Source: Microbacterium sp. Root166 (GTDB taxonomy: Bacteria > Actinomycetota > Actinomycetes > Actinomycetales > Microbacteriaceae). From it: a DNA stretch of 64,000 nucleotides. The notes beneath the pieces were generated by a model that was given only the letters and a program-made list of their open reading frames with translations, did not search any database and was not told the origin of the DNA. Of this stretch, positions 1 through 9,742 are shown in pieces (position 1 is the first letter of the stretch; each line of letters opens with the position of its first letter). The DNA lies in NCBI RefSeq assembly GCF_001427145.1, contig NZ_LMGL01000003.1, positions 186,001 to 250,000 on the forward strand, in the 5' to 3' direction. Made by a program: the position numbers and the translations under genes.

Positions 1-1
1 C

Positions 2-37
2 GAAGAGCCGTACGAGCCCCCGACGAGGTTCAGCTAA
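2..37 (+). CDS. C-terminal end of a gene upstream of recR, probably dnaX (partial)
   Basis: Eleven codons (EEPYEPPTRFS) followed by a TAA stop, three bases before the recR start. The gene begins outside the window. In actinobacteria the gene just upstream of recR is normally dnaX (DNA polymerase III gamma/tau) or the small ybaB-like gene. The acidic/proline composition would suit a DnaX tail, but eleven residues cannot prove identity. The tight spacing suggests co-transcription with recR. Confidence 0.4.
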   Translation, partial: EEPYEPPTRFS

Positions 38-40
38 GCC

Positions 41-634
41 ATGTACGACGGCATCGTCCAAGACCTCATCGACGAATTCGGCCGGCTCCCGGGCATCGGC
101 CCGAAGTCGGCGCAGCGCATCACCTTCCACATCCTGCAGACGCCCAGTTTCGACGTCTCGCATCTGGCGCAGCTGCTGGCCGAGGTGCGCGACAAGGTCC
201 GCTTCTGCGAGGTCTGCGGCAACGTTTCCGAGCAGGATCGCTGCTCTATCTGCCGCGACCCTCGGCGCACGCCCACCCTCATCTGCGTGGTCGAGGACGC
301 CAAGGACGTCTCCGCGATCGAGCGGACCCGAGAGTTCCGCGGGCTCTATCACGTGCTCGGCGGTGCGATCAGCCCGATCGCCGGCATCGGACCCGACGAT
401 CTGCGCATCACGCAGCTCATGCAGCGCCTCGCCGACGGCACGGTGCAGGAGGTCATCCTCGCGACGAACCCCAACCTCGAGGGCGAGGCGACGTCGACGT
501 ACCTCAGCCGCCTGCTGCACACGCTCGAGATCAAGGTCACCCGCCTCGCGTCCGGCCTGCCCGTCGGCGGCGACCTGGAGTACGCCGACGAGGTGACCCT
601 CGGCCGGGCGTTCGAGGGCCGGCGCACTGTCTGA
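41..634 (+). CDS. recR: Recombination mediator protein RecR
   Basis: RecR works with RecF/RecO in loading RecA at single-stranded gaps during recombinational repair in the cytoplasm. The 197-residue length is typical. The N-terminal helix-hairpin-helix region reads [13 protein letters not shown] (about residues 14-26). A four-cysteine zinc motif (CEVC...CSIC) lies near residues 57-72. A Toprim domain beginning with [10 protein letters not shown] follows, and the C-terminal part contains [17 protein letters not shown], typical of the family. It starts four bases after the preceding stop, so it is probably translated in the dnaX operon. Confidence 0.95.
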   Translation: MYDGIVQDLIDEFGRLPGIGPKSAQRITFHILQTPSFDVSHLAQLLAEVRDKVRFCEVCGNVSEQDRCSICRDPRRTPTLICVVEDAKDVSAIERTREFRGLYHVLGGAISPIAGIGPDDLRITQLMQRLADGTVQEVILATNPNLEGEATSTYLSRLLHTLEIKVTRLASGLPVGGDLEYADEVTLGRAFEGRRTV

Positions 635-712
635 GGTCCGCCGTACATTGGCGGTCGAGCGCATCGCGCCCGCGCTCCACGCCCTGCAGGCTGAATCCAT
701 GTGGAGAATCCC

Positions 713-1669
713 GTGACCGCTCTCGTCCAGCGCTTCGACGCCCGCGCGTGGATCCTGTTCGCCGCGATGGCGCTGCTCTGGGGCATCCCGTATCTGTTCA
801 TCAAGGTGGCGGTCGACTCGTACTCGCCGGCGGCCGTCGTCGCGGGGCGCACGCTGCTCGGCGCGCTGCTCCTCGTGCCGTTCGCACTCCGCCAGCGTGC
901 GCTGCGCCCGGCCCTCGGAAAGATCGGCTGGGTGCTGGCCTTCGGCGCCATCGAGATGGCGGGCCCCTTCCTGCTCCTCGGACACGCCGAGCAGACCCTT
1001 CCGTCGGGTCTCACCGGGCTCCTCGTGGCCACCGTGCCGCTCTTCGCTGCCGTGATCGCACTCGGCGGCGGCGACCGCTCGGTGCTCCGGCCGTCTCGGG
1101 CGATCGGCCTGTTCGTCGGGTTCGTCGGCGTCGCGATCGTGGTGATCGGCCCCGGTCTTGCGGTCGAGGGCGGGGGAGGACTGATCGCCATCGGCGAGGT
1201 CCTGCTCGTGGCGCTGTGCTACGCGATCGCGCCGTTCATCATCGCGCGCAAACTGCAGGACGTGCCCGCGCTGGGCACCATCACCCTCTCGCTGGCGGCC
1301 GTCGGACTGTTCTATCTGCCGATCGGCTTCCTCACCCAGCACGAGGTGCCCACGATCCAGAGCACCGCCGCGCTGATCGCGCTGGCGGTACTGTGCACAG
1401 CGGTCGCCTTCATCGTGTTCTTCGCACTCATCGCGCGGGTGGGCCCGGTGCGGGCACCCCTCTTCACCTACGTCAATCCGGTGGTCGCGATCGTGCTCGG
1501 CGCGATCATCCTCGGCGAGGAGATCACGCTCGGCCTCATCATCGGGTTCCCGCTCGTTGTCTTCGGCTGCTGGCTCGCCGCGACCGGGGGCACGCTGCGC
1601 GAGCGCGAGCGTGAGCCCGCTGCCGTGCGCGAGCCCGACGCCGAGCTTCCTCCGGTCGCCCCCGGCTGA
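713..1669 (+). CDS. EamA/DMT-family transporter
   Basis: Predicted inner-membrane exporter of the drug/metabolite transporter superfamily with two EamA repeats and about ten membrane helices; the substrate cannot be told from sequence. The first repeat begins WILFAAMALLWGIPYLFIK, and the second contains ISTL-free hydrophobic helices with a typical VNPVVAIVLG segment near residue 255. I prefer the GTG at 713 because GGAG (703-706) lies at proper distance from it; a GTG at 701 in the same frame would add four residues. A hydrophilic, charge-rich tail of about 30 residues ends the protein. It stands alone between recR and a convergent gene. Confidence 0.8.
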   Translation: MTALVQRFDARAWILFAAMALLWGIPYLFIKVAVDSYSPAAVVAGRTLLGALLLVPFALRQRALRPALGKIGWVLAFGAIEMAGPFLLLGHAEQTLPSGLTGLLVATVPLFAAVIALGGGDRSVLRPSRAIGLFVGFVGVAIVVIGPGLAVEGGGGLIAIGEVLLVALCYAIAPFIIARKLQDVPALGTITLSLAAVGLFYLPIGFLTQHEVPTIQSTAALIALAVLCTAVAFIVFFALIARVGPVRAPLFTYVNPVVAIVLGAIILGEEITLGLIIGFPLVVFGCWLAATGGTLREREREPAAVREPDAELPPVAPG

Positions 1670-1681
1670 TCGGTCAGCCGG
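1662..1681. terminator. Hairpin between convergent genes
   Basis: Perfect 8-bp stem (CCGGCTGA/TCAGCCGG) with a 4-nt loop that spans the stop codon of the DMT transporter and faces a convergent gene ending at 1698. There is no T-run, as is common for GC-rich actinobacterial terminators. Confidence 0.45.
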
Positions 1682-1697
1682 ACCGAAGCGTCCGCGG

Positions 1698-2186
1698 TCA
1701 GCGCAGCACTTCGACGAGCGCCACCCACGACACCACGATGGCCGAGACGATGGCGAGCAGCGCCGCGACGGCCGCGATCACCAGGCCGCCCGGCGCGCCG
1801 AGTACGAGCAGTGCCGCGGCCGCCGTGTACGCCAGCACGGGTGCGAACCCGAGTGCCGACTTGAGGAACCGGCCCGTGTGCTCGGGCACGGGGTCGCGCA
1901 CGATGGTGATGGTGGCGTGCACCTGGAACGCCCCGGCAACCATCGTCGCGGCAGCGATCGCGATCCCGTACCAGAGGGTCCCGATGCCGGGCATCAGCCC
2001 GAGTCCGGCGACCACGATGGCGAGCACGAGCGCGGCGATCGCCGCCGCGAGTCGCGCCGTGAGCGTGCTGGACTTGATGATCTCCACGATGTTGACGCTC
2101 GACGCGACGATCACGAGACCCGCAAGGGCCGCGGTCGCACCGACCATCGCGACGTTGAACTCCGACCACGCGTCGAGTTGATCCAT
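1698..2186 (-). CDS. Hypothetical four-helix membrane protein
   Basis: I do not recognise a named family with confidence. The 162-residue product is almost entirely hydrophobic, with about four membrane helices: residues ~12-32, ~45-68, ~72-92 and a C-terminal pair from ~115. Short polar loops include [12 protein letters not shown]. It resembles small integral membrane proteins common in Microbacteriaceae. The start at 2186 is supported by a TAGCAT -10 hexamer 6 nt upstream, implying a leaderless mRNA. It is divergent from lysC. Confidence 0.65.
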   Translation of the reverse strand: MDQLDAWSEFNVAMVGATAALAGLVIVASSVNIVEIIKSSTLTARLAAAIAALVLAIVVAGLGLMPGIGTLWYGIAIAAATMVAGAFQVHATITIVRDPVPEHTGRFLKSALGFAPVLAYTAAAALLVLGAPGGLVIAAVAALLAIVSAIVVSWVALVEVLR

Positions 2187-2192
2187 GTCCGG

Positions 2193-2198
2193 ATGCTA
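2193..2198 (-). promoter_or_regulatory. -10 element TAGCAT, leaderless promoter
   Basis: TANNNT hexamer on the minus strand with a 6-nt spacer to the ATG at 2186; transcription would start at or next to the start codon. Confidence 0.55.
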
Positions 2199-2283
2199 GC
2201 GACGTGCCCGCCTGCGCGCAGCCGACGTTGACGGCAGCCTGGACGTCCGGTGTCACATGGCGGGGGAGGAATGACCGCCTCCG

Positions 2284-2289
2284 TAAGAT
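2284..2289 (+). promoter_or_regulatory. -10 element TAAGAT, candidate lysC promoter
   Basis: TANNNT hexamer about 75 nt upstream of the lysC GTG, leaving a short 5' leader with no recognisable lysine riboswitch. Confidence 0.4.
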
Positions 2290-2365
2290 GGACCCTCGGG
2301 CGCGGCATCCGATCGCGCTCGTGAGACTTGTGTGCCGCGAGGCGGCATTTCCCGGGAGTTCGAAC

Positions 2366-3652
2366 GTGGCGCTGATCGTTCAGAAGTACGGCGGATCGTC
2401 GGTCGCCGACGCCGAGAGCATCAAGCGCGTCGCGAAGCGGATCGTCGACGCCCGCCGCGCCGGCCACGATGTCGTCGTCGCCGTGAGTGCCATGGGCGAC
2501 ACGACGGATGAGCTGCTCGACCTCGCGAACCAGGTCGCCCCCATCCCGGCCCCGCGCGAGCTGGACATGCTGCTCTCCAGCGGTGAGCGGATCTCGATGG
2601 CCCTGCTGGCGATGGCCATCCACTCCATGGGGTTCGAGGCGCGCTCGTTCACCGGCAGTCAGGCCGGCATGATCACGGATGCCACGCACGGCGCCGCCCG
2701 CATCGTGGACGTCACTCCGATCCGCCTCCGTGAGGCGCTCGACGAGGGCGCAATCGTCATCGTCGCCGGTTTCCAGGGCTTCAACCGCGACACCCGCGAC
2801 ATCACGACCCTCGGCCGCGGCGGCTCCGACACGACCGCCGTGGCGCTGGCCGCAGCCCTCGACGCCGATGTGTGCGAGATCTACAGCGACGTGGACGGCA
2901 TCTTCACGGCCGACCCGCGCGTCGTGCCGAAGGCGCGCAAGCTCACCGCGGTCTCGTCCGAGGAGATGCTCGAGCTCGCGGCGAACGGCGCGAAGGTCCT
3001 CTACATCCGCGCCGTCGAGTACGCACGCCGCCACGGCGTGCTGATCCACTCGCGCTCCACGTTCAGCTCGAGCGTGGGCACCTACGTTCTCGGCCCGGGG
3101 ATGACGCTCCCCGACGGCCAAAAGGGAGAAGACATGGAAGAGCCGATCGTCGCCGGAGTCGCGACCGACCTCAGCCAGGCCAAGATCACGGTCATCGGCG
3201 TCCCCGATGTGCCGGGCAAAGCCGCGGAGATCTTCAAGGTCATCGCCAAGTCCGGTGCCAACGTCGACATGATCGTGCAGAACGTGTCGGCGGCGACCAC
3301 CGGCCGCGCCGACATCTCGTTCACCCTGCCCAAGACCGACTCGGCCATCGCCCTCCGGGCGCTGTCGGGCGACCAGGGCGAGATCGGGTACGAGAGCCTC
3401 GTCCACGACGACCAGATCGGCAAGCTCTCGGTCGTCGGCGCCGGCATGCGCACCCACTCGGGCGTCTCGGCGACGCTCTTCGAGGCGCTGAGCAATTCGG
3501 GGATCAACATCGAGATGATCTCGACGTCCGAGATCCGCATCTCGGTCGTGGTGCGCGGCGACGACCTCGCCGAGGCTGCACGCCTGGTCCACACCGCCTA
3601 CGGGCTCGACGGCGACTCCGACGCCGTCGTCCACGCCGGCACCGGCCGCTGA
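2366..3652 (+). CDS. lysC: Aspartate kinase, alpha subunit
   Basis: Catalyses ATP-dependent phosphorylation of L-aspartate, the first step to lysine, threonine, methionine and diaminopimelate. The 428-residue protein begins (V)[19 protein letters not shown], the classic N-terminal substrate-binding signature, followed by the catalytic domain (to ~residue 250, with [11 protein letters not shown] and FTADPR) and two ACT regulatory domains (~265-335 and ~345-420). I chose the GTG at 2366, preceded by GGGAG, because the kinase signature starts immediately; upstream in-frame codons are not conserved-looking. It lies 27 bp before asd, as in corynebacteria and mycobacteria. Feedback inhibition through the ACT domains is expected from the family. 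Confidence 0.95.
   Translation: MALIVQKYGGSSVADAESIKRVAKRIVDARRAGHDVVVAVSAMGDTTDELLDLANQVAPIPAPRELDMLLSSGERISMALLAMAIHSMGFEARSFTGSQAGMITDATHGAARIVDVTPIRLREALDEGAIVIVAGFQGFNRDTRDITTLGRGGSDTTAVALAAALDADVCEIYSDVDGIFTADPRVVPKARKLTAVSSEEMLELAANGAKVLYIRAVEYARRHGVLIHSRSTFSSSVGTYVLGPGMTLPDGQKGEDMEEPIVAGVATDLSQAKITVIGVPDVPGKAAEIFKVIAKSGANVDMIVQNVSAATTGRADISFTLPKTDSAIALRALSGDQGEIGYESLVHDDQIGKLSVVGAGMRTHSGVSATLFEALSNSGINIEMISTSEIRISVVVRGDDLAEAARLVHTAYGLDGDSDAVVHAGTGR
3134..3652 (+). CDS. Aspartate kinase beta subunit from internal in-frame start
   Basis: An ATG at 3134 in the lysC frame is preceded by AAAGGGAGAAGAC, a much better ribosome binding site than the usual internal codon. The product would be 172 residues containing both ACT domains, starting [12 protein letters not shown]. 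Overlapping alpha and beta aspartokinase subunits are established in Corynebacterium glutamicum and Bacillus, where the beta subunit assembles with alpha to form the allosteric enzyme. That this organism makes it is inferred from the ribosome binding site and the matching length. Confidence 0.8.
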   Translation: MEEPIVAGVATDLSQAKITVIGVPDVPGKAAEIFKVIAKSGANVDMIVQNVSAATTGRADISFTLPKTDSAIALRALSGDQGEIGYESLVHDDQIGKLSVVGAGMRTHSGVSATLFEALSNSGINIEMISTSEIRISVVVRGDDLAEAARLVHTAYGLDGDSDAVVHAGTGR

Positions 3653-3667
3653 CCCCGGCCGCGAAGT

Positions 3668-4750
<1,083 letters not shown>

Positions 4751-4756
4751 TTTTCG

Positions 4757-4775
4757 CCGCGGGCAAGAACCGCGG
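4757..4775 (+). terminator. Possible asd terminator
   Basis: A CCGCGG/CCGCGG stem of 6 bp with a 7-nt loop lies just after the asd stop and is followed by GACTTT; a weak candidate. Confidence 0.3.
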
Positions 4776-4826
4776 GACTTTCGGCACGGCAGGACGCCGC
4801 CGGTCAGGGGCTCTTTCGCGCGCGCC

Positions 4827-4832
4827 TAGACT
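4827..4832 (+). promoter_or_regulatory. -10 element TAGACT, leaderless promoter of mqo
   Basis: TAGACT followed by a 6-nt spacer (TGTCGG) and the GTG start; no Shine-Dalgarno sequence is present. Confidence 0.6.
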
Positions 4833-4838
4833 TGTCGG

Positions 4839-6362
4839 GTGACCGAAACGCCCGCCGACGCCCTGCCCCACCCCGATGACAGCGAGATGCCCGACGGCAC
4901 CGTCGACGTCCTGCTGATCGGCGGCGGCATCATGAGCGCGACGCTGGGGGCGCTGCTGCAGGAGCTGCAGCCCACCTGGAAGATCGCGGTCTTCGAGCGG
5001 CTGCACGACGTCGCCCTCGAGAGCTCGAACGCGTGGAACAACGCCGGCACCGGCCACGCGGCGCTGTGCGAGCTGAACTACACGCCCGAGGCGAAGGACG
5101 GCACCGTCGACCCGGCGAAGGCGGTCTCGATCAACGAGCAGTTCCAGCAGAGCCGCCAGTTCTGGGCCACGCTCGTCGAGGAGGGCGTCCTCGACTCGCC
5201 GTCGACCTTCATCAACTCCGCCCCGCACATGACCTTCGTGCGCGGCGAGAAGGACGTCGCCTTCCTCAAGAAGCGCTATGAGGCGCTCCGCGAGCAGCCG
5301 CTCTTCGCGGGCATCGAGTACAGCGAGGACTCCCGCGTCATCAACACCTGGGCCCCCCTGCTCATGCAGAAGCGCCGCAAGGGCGAGCCGTTCGCCGCCA
5401 CCCGTGTTCCGGCGGGAACCGACGTCGATTTCGGTGCACTGACCCGACAGCTGTTCGCTCACCTCGCCGACAACGGTGCGGATGTCCGCACCAACACCGA
5501 GGTGCGCCGGCTCAAGCGCCTGGCCGACGGCACCTGGCGCGTTCGGTACCGCCGGTCGATCGGCCGCACGCCCGGTGAGATCCGCGCAAAGTTCGTCTTC
5601 GTCGGAGCCGGGGGCTGGGCGCTCAAGCTGCTGCAGCGCTCGGGCATCCCCGAGATCTCCGGCTACGGCGTGTTCCCGATCGGCGGCCAGTTCCTCAAGA
5701 CGACGAACCCCGCCGTCGTGGCTCAGCACAAGGCGAAGGTCTACTCGCAGGCTTCGGTGGGCGCGCCGCCCATGTCGGTGCCGCACCTCGACACCCGCGT
5801 CGTCGACGGCGAGGCATCCCTCCTCTTCGGCCCGTTCGCGACGTTCAGCCCGAAGTTCCTCAAGAACGGCTCGCTGTTCGACATCGTCGCTCAGGTCCGT
5901 CCCGGCAACATCGGGCCGATGCTCAAGGTCGCGTGGGACAACCCGTCGCTCATCACCTACCTCGTCGGCGAGCTGCTGAAGAACCACGCCAAGAAGGTCG
6001 ACAGTCTCCGCACCTTCATGCCGACGGCCAAGGATGCCGATTGGGAGCTCATCCAGGCCGGCCAGCGCGCGCAGGTGATGAAGAAGGACCCCGAGAAGGG
6101 CGGCATCCTGCAGTTCGGGACCGAGGTCGTCACCGGCGCCGACGGCACCATCGCCGGCCTGCTGGGTGCCTCACCGGGCGCCTCGACCGCAGTCTCGATC
6201 ATGCTCGGCCTGCTCAAGACCTGCTTCCCGCAGCAGATCGACGGCTGGGAGCCGCGGCTGCGCGAGCTCGTCCCGAGTTATGGCGAGACCCTCAACGCGC
6301 GGCCCGAAGCGGCGCGCGAGGTCCTCACCGAGACCGCTGCCGCCCTCGCGATCACGGCGTAA
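4839..6362 (+). CDS. mqo: Malate:quinone oxidoreductase
   Basis: FAD-dependent, membrane-associated oxidation of malate to oxaloacetate with electron transfer to the quinone pool; it replaces or complements malate dehydrogenase. The 507 residues have an N-terminal dinucleotide-binding motif VLLIGGGIMSATLG (~23-36), the signature ESSNAWNNAGTGHAALCELNYTP (~58-80, abbreviated: NNAGTGHAALCELN), and a C-terminal GASPGASTAVSIML motif. Length is typical. It begins with GTG directly downstream of a TAGACT hexamer, so is likely leaderless. Ends 21 bp before tdk. Confidence 0.95.
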   Translation: MTETPADALPHPDDSEMPDGTVDVLLIGGGIMSATLGALLQELQPTWKIAVFERLHDVALESSNAWNNAGTGHAALCELNYTPEAKDGTVDPAKAVSINEQFQQSRQFWATLVEEGVLDSPSTFINSAPHMTFVRGEKDVAFLKKRYEALREQPLFAGIEYSEDSRVINTWAPLLMQKRRKGEPFAATRVPAGTDVDFGALTRQLFAHLADNGADVRTNTEVRRLKRLADGTWRVRYRRSIGRTPGEIRAKFVFVGAGGWALKLLQRSGIPEISGYGVFPIGGQFLKTTNPAVVAQHKAKVYSQASVGAPPMSVPHLDTRVVDGEASLLFGPFATFSPKFLKNGSLFDIVAQVRPGNIGPMLKVAWDNPSLITYLVGELLKNHAKKVDSLRTFMPTAKDADWELIQAGQRAQVMKKDPEKGGILQFGTEVVTGADGTIAGLLGASPGASTAVSIMLGLLKTCFPQQIDGWEPRLRELVPSYGETLNARPEAAREVLTETAAALAITA

Positions 6363-6383
6363 CGGACCCAGGACACGCTGCTC

Positions 6384-7037
6384 GTGGCCAAGCTCTACTT
6401 CCGCTACGGCGCGATGAACTCCGGCAAGTCGACGTCGCTGCTGCAGGCGGCGTACAACTACGAGGAGCGCGGGCAGCACGTGCTGCTGGCCAAACCCGAG
6501 ATCGACACCAAGGGCGCGGACCAGATCTCCAGCCGCCTCGGGATGCAGCGCGAGGTGGACTTCCTCATCGCGCCCGGCGCCGACCTGCGCGCGCTGTTCG
6601 CCGAGCATCGCGAGCGGGTCCGCGTCCACGCGGAGGAGGCGCTCATCCCCGAGGCCCGCACCGGCGACGCCCCTCCCGACGTGGCGTGCCTCCTCGTCGA
6701 CGAGGCGCAGTTCCTCACTCCCGAGCAGGTCGACGACCTCCTGCGGATCGTGGTGCTCGACGGCGTCCCCGTCCTCGCCTACGGCATCCGCACCGACTTC
6801 CAGACCCATGCCTTCCCGGGGTCGCGCCGGCTGCTCGAGCTGGCCCACAGCCTGGAGGAGCTGAAGACGATCTGCCGGTGCGGCCGGAAGGCGCTCTTCA
6901 ACGCACGACTCGTCGGCGGCCGGTTCGTCTTCGACGGCGACCAGGTGGCGATCGACGAGCTCTCCGCCGACCGGGTCACCTACGAATCGATGTGCGCGGA
7001 GTGCTACCTGCGCGAGTCCGGCGGGCGACTGCAATAG
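6384..7037 (+). CDS. tdk: Thymidine kinase (type II)
   Basis: Salvages thymidine to dTMP using ATP. The 217-residue protein has the Walker A sequence GAMNSGKSTSLL (~9-20), a Walker B CLLVDEAQFL (~102-111), and a C-terminal zinc-binding lasso region with CRCG (~residue 166) and CAEC (~residue 203). Its start is GTG at 6384; no clear Shine-Dalgarno is visible, and it may be translated from mqo read-through given the 21-bp gap. Confidence 0.93.
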   Translation: MAKLYFRYGAMNSGKSTSLLQAAYNYEERGQHVLLAKPEIDTKGADQISSRLGMQREVDFLIAPGADLRALFAEHRERVRVHAEEALIPEARTGDAPPDVACLLVDEAQFLTPEQVDDLLRIVVLDGVPVLAYGIRTDFQTHAFPGSRRLLELAHSLEELKTICRCGRKALFNARLVGGRFVFDGDQVAIDELSADRVTYESMCAECYLRESGGRLQ

Positions 7038-7063
7038 ATCCGGATGCCGCATCCCCGGCGCTC

Positions 7064-7069
7064 TAGGCT
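7064..7069 (+). promoter_or_regulatory. -10 element TAGGCT, leaderless promoter of galE
   Basis: TANNNT hexamer with a 6-nt spacer to the galE ATG. Confidence 0.6.
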
Positions 7070-7075
7070 GGAAAC

Positions 7076-8095
7076 ATGCGAGTACTCCTTGCCGGCGGCG
7101 CCGGCTACATCGGCGCGCACACCGCCGTGGCCCTCATCGAAGCAGGGCACGAGGCCGTCGTGCTCGACGATCTGTCGAACTCGTCCGCTGTGGCTGTGGA
7201 GCGGGTCGGGCGCATCACCGGCACGACCGTGCCTCTCGTGATCGGAGACGCGGCCGAGGACGCGGTCGTCGCCGCAGCCTTCGACGATCACGGTCCGTTC
7301 GATGCCATCGTCCACCTCGCGGCGTTCAAGGCCGTCGGTGAGTCGACGCAGAAGCCGCTGGAGTACTACGCCAACAACCTCGGCACCACGTACGCGCTGC
7401 TGCGGGTGGGCATCGCGCGCGGCATCCGCTCATTCCTCTTCTCCAGTACCGGCACGGTGTACTCGGACCCGGCCGATCTGCCGTTCACAGAGACCTCGAC
7501 GACGAGCATCGACCTCTCGAACGCCTACAGCAAGTCCAAGCGGATGAACGAGGTCGTGCTCGAGGACGTGGCGCGCGTGAACCCTGCGCTCTCGGTCACG
7601 AGCCTGCGCTACTTCAACCCCGTCGGCGCTCACCCGAGCGGGCTCATCGGGGAGGACCCGACCGGCATCCCGAACAACCTGATGCCGTATGTCGCGCGCG
7701 TCGCGGTGGGGTCGCTCGAGCGCGTCGGAATCTTCGGCGACGACTACGACACTCCCGACGGCACCGGCCAGCGGGACTACATCCACGTCGTCGACCTCGC
7801 CGCCGGCCATGTCGCGGCACTCGAGAACGCACAGCCCGGCTACGACGTCTTCAACCTCGGGACCGGATCACCGGTGAGTGTGCTCGAGCTCATCGCCGCG
7901 TTCGAGCGCGCCTCCGGACGCGAACTGCCGCGCGAGGTGCTGCCCCGCCGGGCGGGCGACGTCGCTGCGACCTACTGCGATCCGGCGAAGGCCCAGGCGG
8001 AGCTGCACTGGCAGGCGACACGCACGATCGACGATGCCTGCCGGGACTCCTGGAACTGGCAGTCGCAGAATCCCGCGGGTTACGCGAGCGCCTGA
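7076..8095 (+). CDS. galE: UDP-glucose 4-epimerase
   Basis: Interconverts UDP-glucose and UDP-galactose for Leloir metabolism and cell-wall sugars. The 339-residue short-chain dehydrogenase fold has GGAGYIGAHT (NAD binding, residues ~6-15), the FKAVGES segment (~83), catalytic STGTVYS (~123) and YSKSK (Tyr/Lys, ~153-157), and YFNPVGAH, which is characteristic of GalE. It overlaps the convergent DUF1295 gene by 16 bp at the 3' end. Confidence 0.92.
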   Translation: MRVLLAGGAGYIGAHTAVALIEAGHEAVVLDDLSNSSAVAVERVGRITGTTVPLVIGDAAEDAVVAAAFDDHGPFDAIVHLAAFKAVGESTQKPLEYYANNLGTTYALLRVGIARGIRSFLFSSTGTVYSDPADLPFTETSTTSIDLSNAYSKSKRMNEVVLEDVARVNPALSVTSLRYFNPVGAHPSGLIGEDPTGIPNNLMPYVARVAVGSLERVGIFGDDYDTPDGTGQRDYIHVVDLAAGHVAALENAQPGYDVFNLGTGSPVSVLELIAAFERASGRELPREVLPRRAGDVAATYCDPAKAQAELHWQATRTIDDACRDSWNWQSQNPAGYASA

Positions 8096-8928
8096 CCACC
8101 TGCCCGAGCGCGACGCCGCGGGAGCGGCACGAGCATCGACGTCGTGCGGCGGTACTCGGCGTAGGCGGGGTACTTCGACGCCGTGATCGACTCGGTGAAG
8201 ATCGTCGAGCCGATGAACAGCAACGTGAGCAGTGCCGGTCCCGCGACGGTCCAGTTCAGCGCTCCGCCCCAGAGCCCGAGTCCGCTCGACACGGCCGCCG
8301 TGGCGCCGATCGCGTAGAGCGCCCACCACTGCGCCTGCTCGAAGAAGAAGTTGGGGTGGCGGCTGTAGGCGAAGAGTCCGGTGGTGACGAACCCGGGCTC
8401 GAGGGTGCCGCCGGCGGCGCGCTTCTGCCGGTGGAAGTCCCACTGCTGCTGGTCGGCGATCGTCTCACCGATGAGGAACGCAGCGAACACGACCGCGAAG
8501 ACCCCGTCCCAGATCCCGACAGGGACCGGATGCTGCCACGCGACGTATGCCGGGAGTGAGATCAGGACCAGCAGGGCGTTCTGATAGAGCACGATGAAGA
8601 ACAGGTTGAACACCTGGAACTGCCACGGCTTCATACGTCCGCGCAGGACCGCCCAGCGGTAGTCCTCCATGCCGGTGTAGCCGCCCTTGCGGGCGAAGTT
8701 GTAGGTGAGCCGGGCGCCCCATGCTGTCACCAGCACCGCCATGATCAGCAGGCGCGCGGCGTCGGCCCCGGCGATGAGCGCGTCGACCGCGAAGATCCAC
8801 ACGTAGACCACCGGCACGATCGACCACAGCCGGTCCACCCACGATGTGTCGTGCGTGATGAGCGAGGCGATCCAGCAGAAGGCACAGGCAGCACCTGCGA
8901 CGAGGAGGACGAGGAGCAGGGGATCCAT
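8080..8928 (-). CDS. DUF1295-family membrane protein (steroid 5-alpha-reductase-like fold)
   Basis: A 282-residue integral membrane protein with about six to seven helices. The C-terminal half has GLFAYSRHPNFFFEQ and a late EYR motif, which place it in the DUF1295 / isoprenylcysteine-methyltransferase-like superfamily. The physiological substrate is unknown. I took the Met at 8928 (MDPLLLVLLVAG) rather than an upstream codon because a TACTGT hexamer ends 7 nt before it. Its promoter lies directly against the LldR-type operators, so lactate-responsive regulation is possible but unproven. Convergent with and overlapping galE. Confidence 0.8.
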   Translation of the reverse strand: MDPLLLVLLVAGAACAFCWIASLITHDTSWVDRLWSIVPVVYVWIFAVDALIAGADAARLLIMAVLVTAWGARLTYNFARKGGYTGMEDYRWAVLRGRMKPWQFQVFNLFFIVLYQNALLVLISLPAYVAWQHPVPVGIWDGVFAVVFAAFLIGETIADQQQWDFHRQKRAAGGTLEPGFVTTGLFAYSRHPNFFFEQAQWWALYAIGATAAVSSGLGLWGGALNWTVAGPALLTLLFIGSTIFTESITASKYPAYAEYRRTTSMLVPLPRRRARAGGQALA

Positions 8929-8935
8929 GCCGCTC

Positions 8936-8941
8936 ACAGTA
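8936..8941 (-). promoter_or_regulatory. -10 element TACTGT, leaderless promoter of the DUF1295 gene
   Basis: Minus-strand TANNNT hexamer with a 7-nt spacer to the ATG at 8928; its -35 region falls inside the first LldR-type operator. Confidence 0.5.
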
Positions 8942-8948
8942 GCGGTTG

Positions 8949-8967
8949 CGTGTGGTCGGACCACACG
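8949..8967. promoter_or_regulatory. LldR-type operator O1
   Basis: Perfect 19-bp palindrome centred on 8958 (core TGTGGTCGGACCACA). TGGTC-N-GACCA is the known consensus of the FadR subfamily of GntR regulators, including LldR and FadR. Confidence 0.8.
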
Positions 8968-8971
8968 GTAC

Positions 8972-8986
8972 TGTGGTCCGACCACA
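8972..8986. promoter_or_regulatory. LldR-type operator O2
   Basis: Second perfect 15-bp palindrome (TGTGGTCCGACCACA) centred on 8979, exactly 21 bp or two helical turns from O1, upstream of the regulator gene. It would cover the likely lldR transcription start. Confidence 0.8.
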
Positions 8987-9003
8987 TCGATTCGAGGAGT
9001 TCT

Positions 9004-9729
9004 GTGGCCCCGTCGGCGCCGACCCAGACCACACGTGCGTGGCAGCTCGTGCTCGAGAAGATCGAGATCGACCTGCTCGACGGCCGTCTACGCCCCGGCG
9101 ACCGCCTCGCGCCCGAGCGCGAGCTCGCATCGAGTCTCGGTGTCGGACGATCCAGCGTGCGCGAAGCGCTGCGCGTGCTCGAGGTCATGGGTCTCATCCG
9201 CACCGGTACGGGCTCAGGGCCCACGTCCGGCGCCATCATCATCGCGACGCCGCAGGGCGGCATGTCGGCGCTGCTGCGGCTGCAGGTCGCGGCACAGGGA
9301 TTCCCGCTCGACGACGTGGTGAAGACGCGACTCGTGCTCGAATCCGCGGTCGTCGAAGCCCTCGCCGGTGACAGCGGCCGCGAGCTGTCCGCGGCGCTGG
9401 CCATCGTCGACGCCATGGAGGCTCCCGACCTCACGGCCGACGAGTTCCTCTCGCTCGACGCCCAGCTCCATCTGGCGCTGGCCGAGGCGTCCGGGAATGT
9501 CGTCATCGCGGCCATGATGGCGGGCCTGCGCACGGCCATCGAGTCGTATGTCCAGGCGGGTGCGGCGGGCATCTCTGATTGGGACGCCGCGGCCTCGCGC
9601 CTGCGCCGCGAGCATCGGGCGATCCTCAAGGCCATCGACGCAGGTCAGCCCGGCCCTGCCCGAACCCTCATCCACGACCACATCACCGGCTACTACGCCG
9701 AAGCGGGCCTCCCCCGCGCGAATGACTGA
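9004..9729 (+). CDS. lldR: GntR/FadR-family regulator, probable L-lactate regulator LldR
   Basis: DNA-binding repressor of 241 residues. An N-terminal winged helix contains [25 protein letters not shown] (key region ~residues 37-61, quoted as [12 protein letters not shown]), and a C-terminal all-helical FCD ligand domain (~85-230) follows. The GTG at 9004 follows GAGGAG at good distance. It lies 13 bp before lldD and downstream of two TGGTC-N-GACCA palindromes, so it is likely autoregulated and relieved by L-lactate, as known for LldR in Corynebacterium. The ligand is inferred from the neighbour. Confidence 0.85.
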   Translation: MAPSAPTQTTRAWQLVLEKIEIDLLDGRLRPGDRLAPERELASSLGVGRSSVREALRVLEVMGLIRTGTGSGPTSGAIIIATPQGGMSALLRLQVAAQGFPLDDVVKTRLVLESAVVEALAGDSGRELSAALAIVDAMEAPDLTADEFLSLDAQLHLALAEASGNVVIAAMMAGLRTAIESYVQAGAAGISDWDAAASRLRREHRAILKAIDAGQPGPARTLIHDHITGYYAEAGLPRAND

Positions 9730-9742
9730 AGGAAGCCACACC

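Noticed and set aside
2187..2365. Lysine riboswitch before lysC
   Set aside because: The short leader lacks the extended multi-helix architecture of L-box elements.
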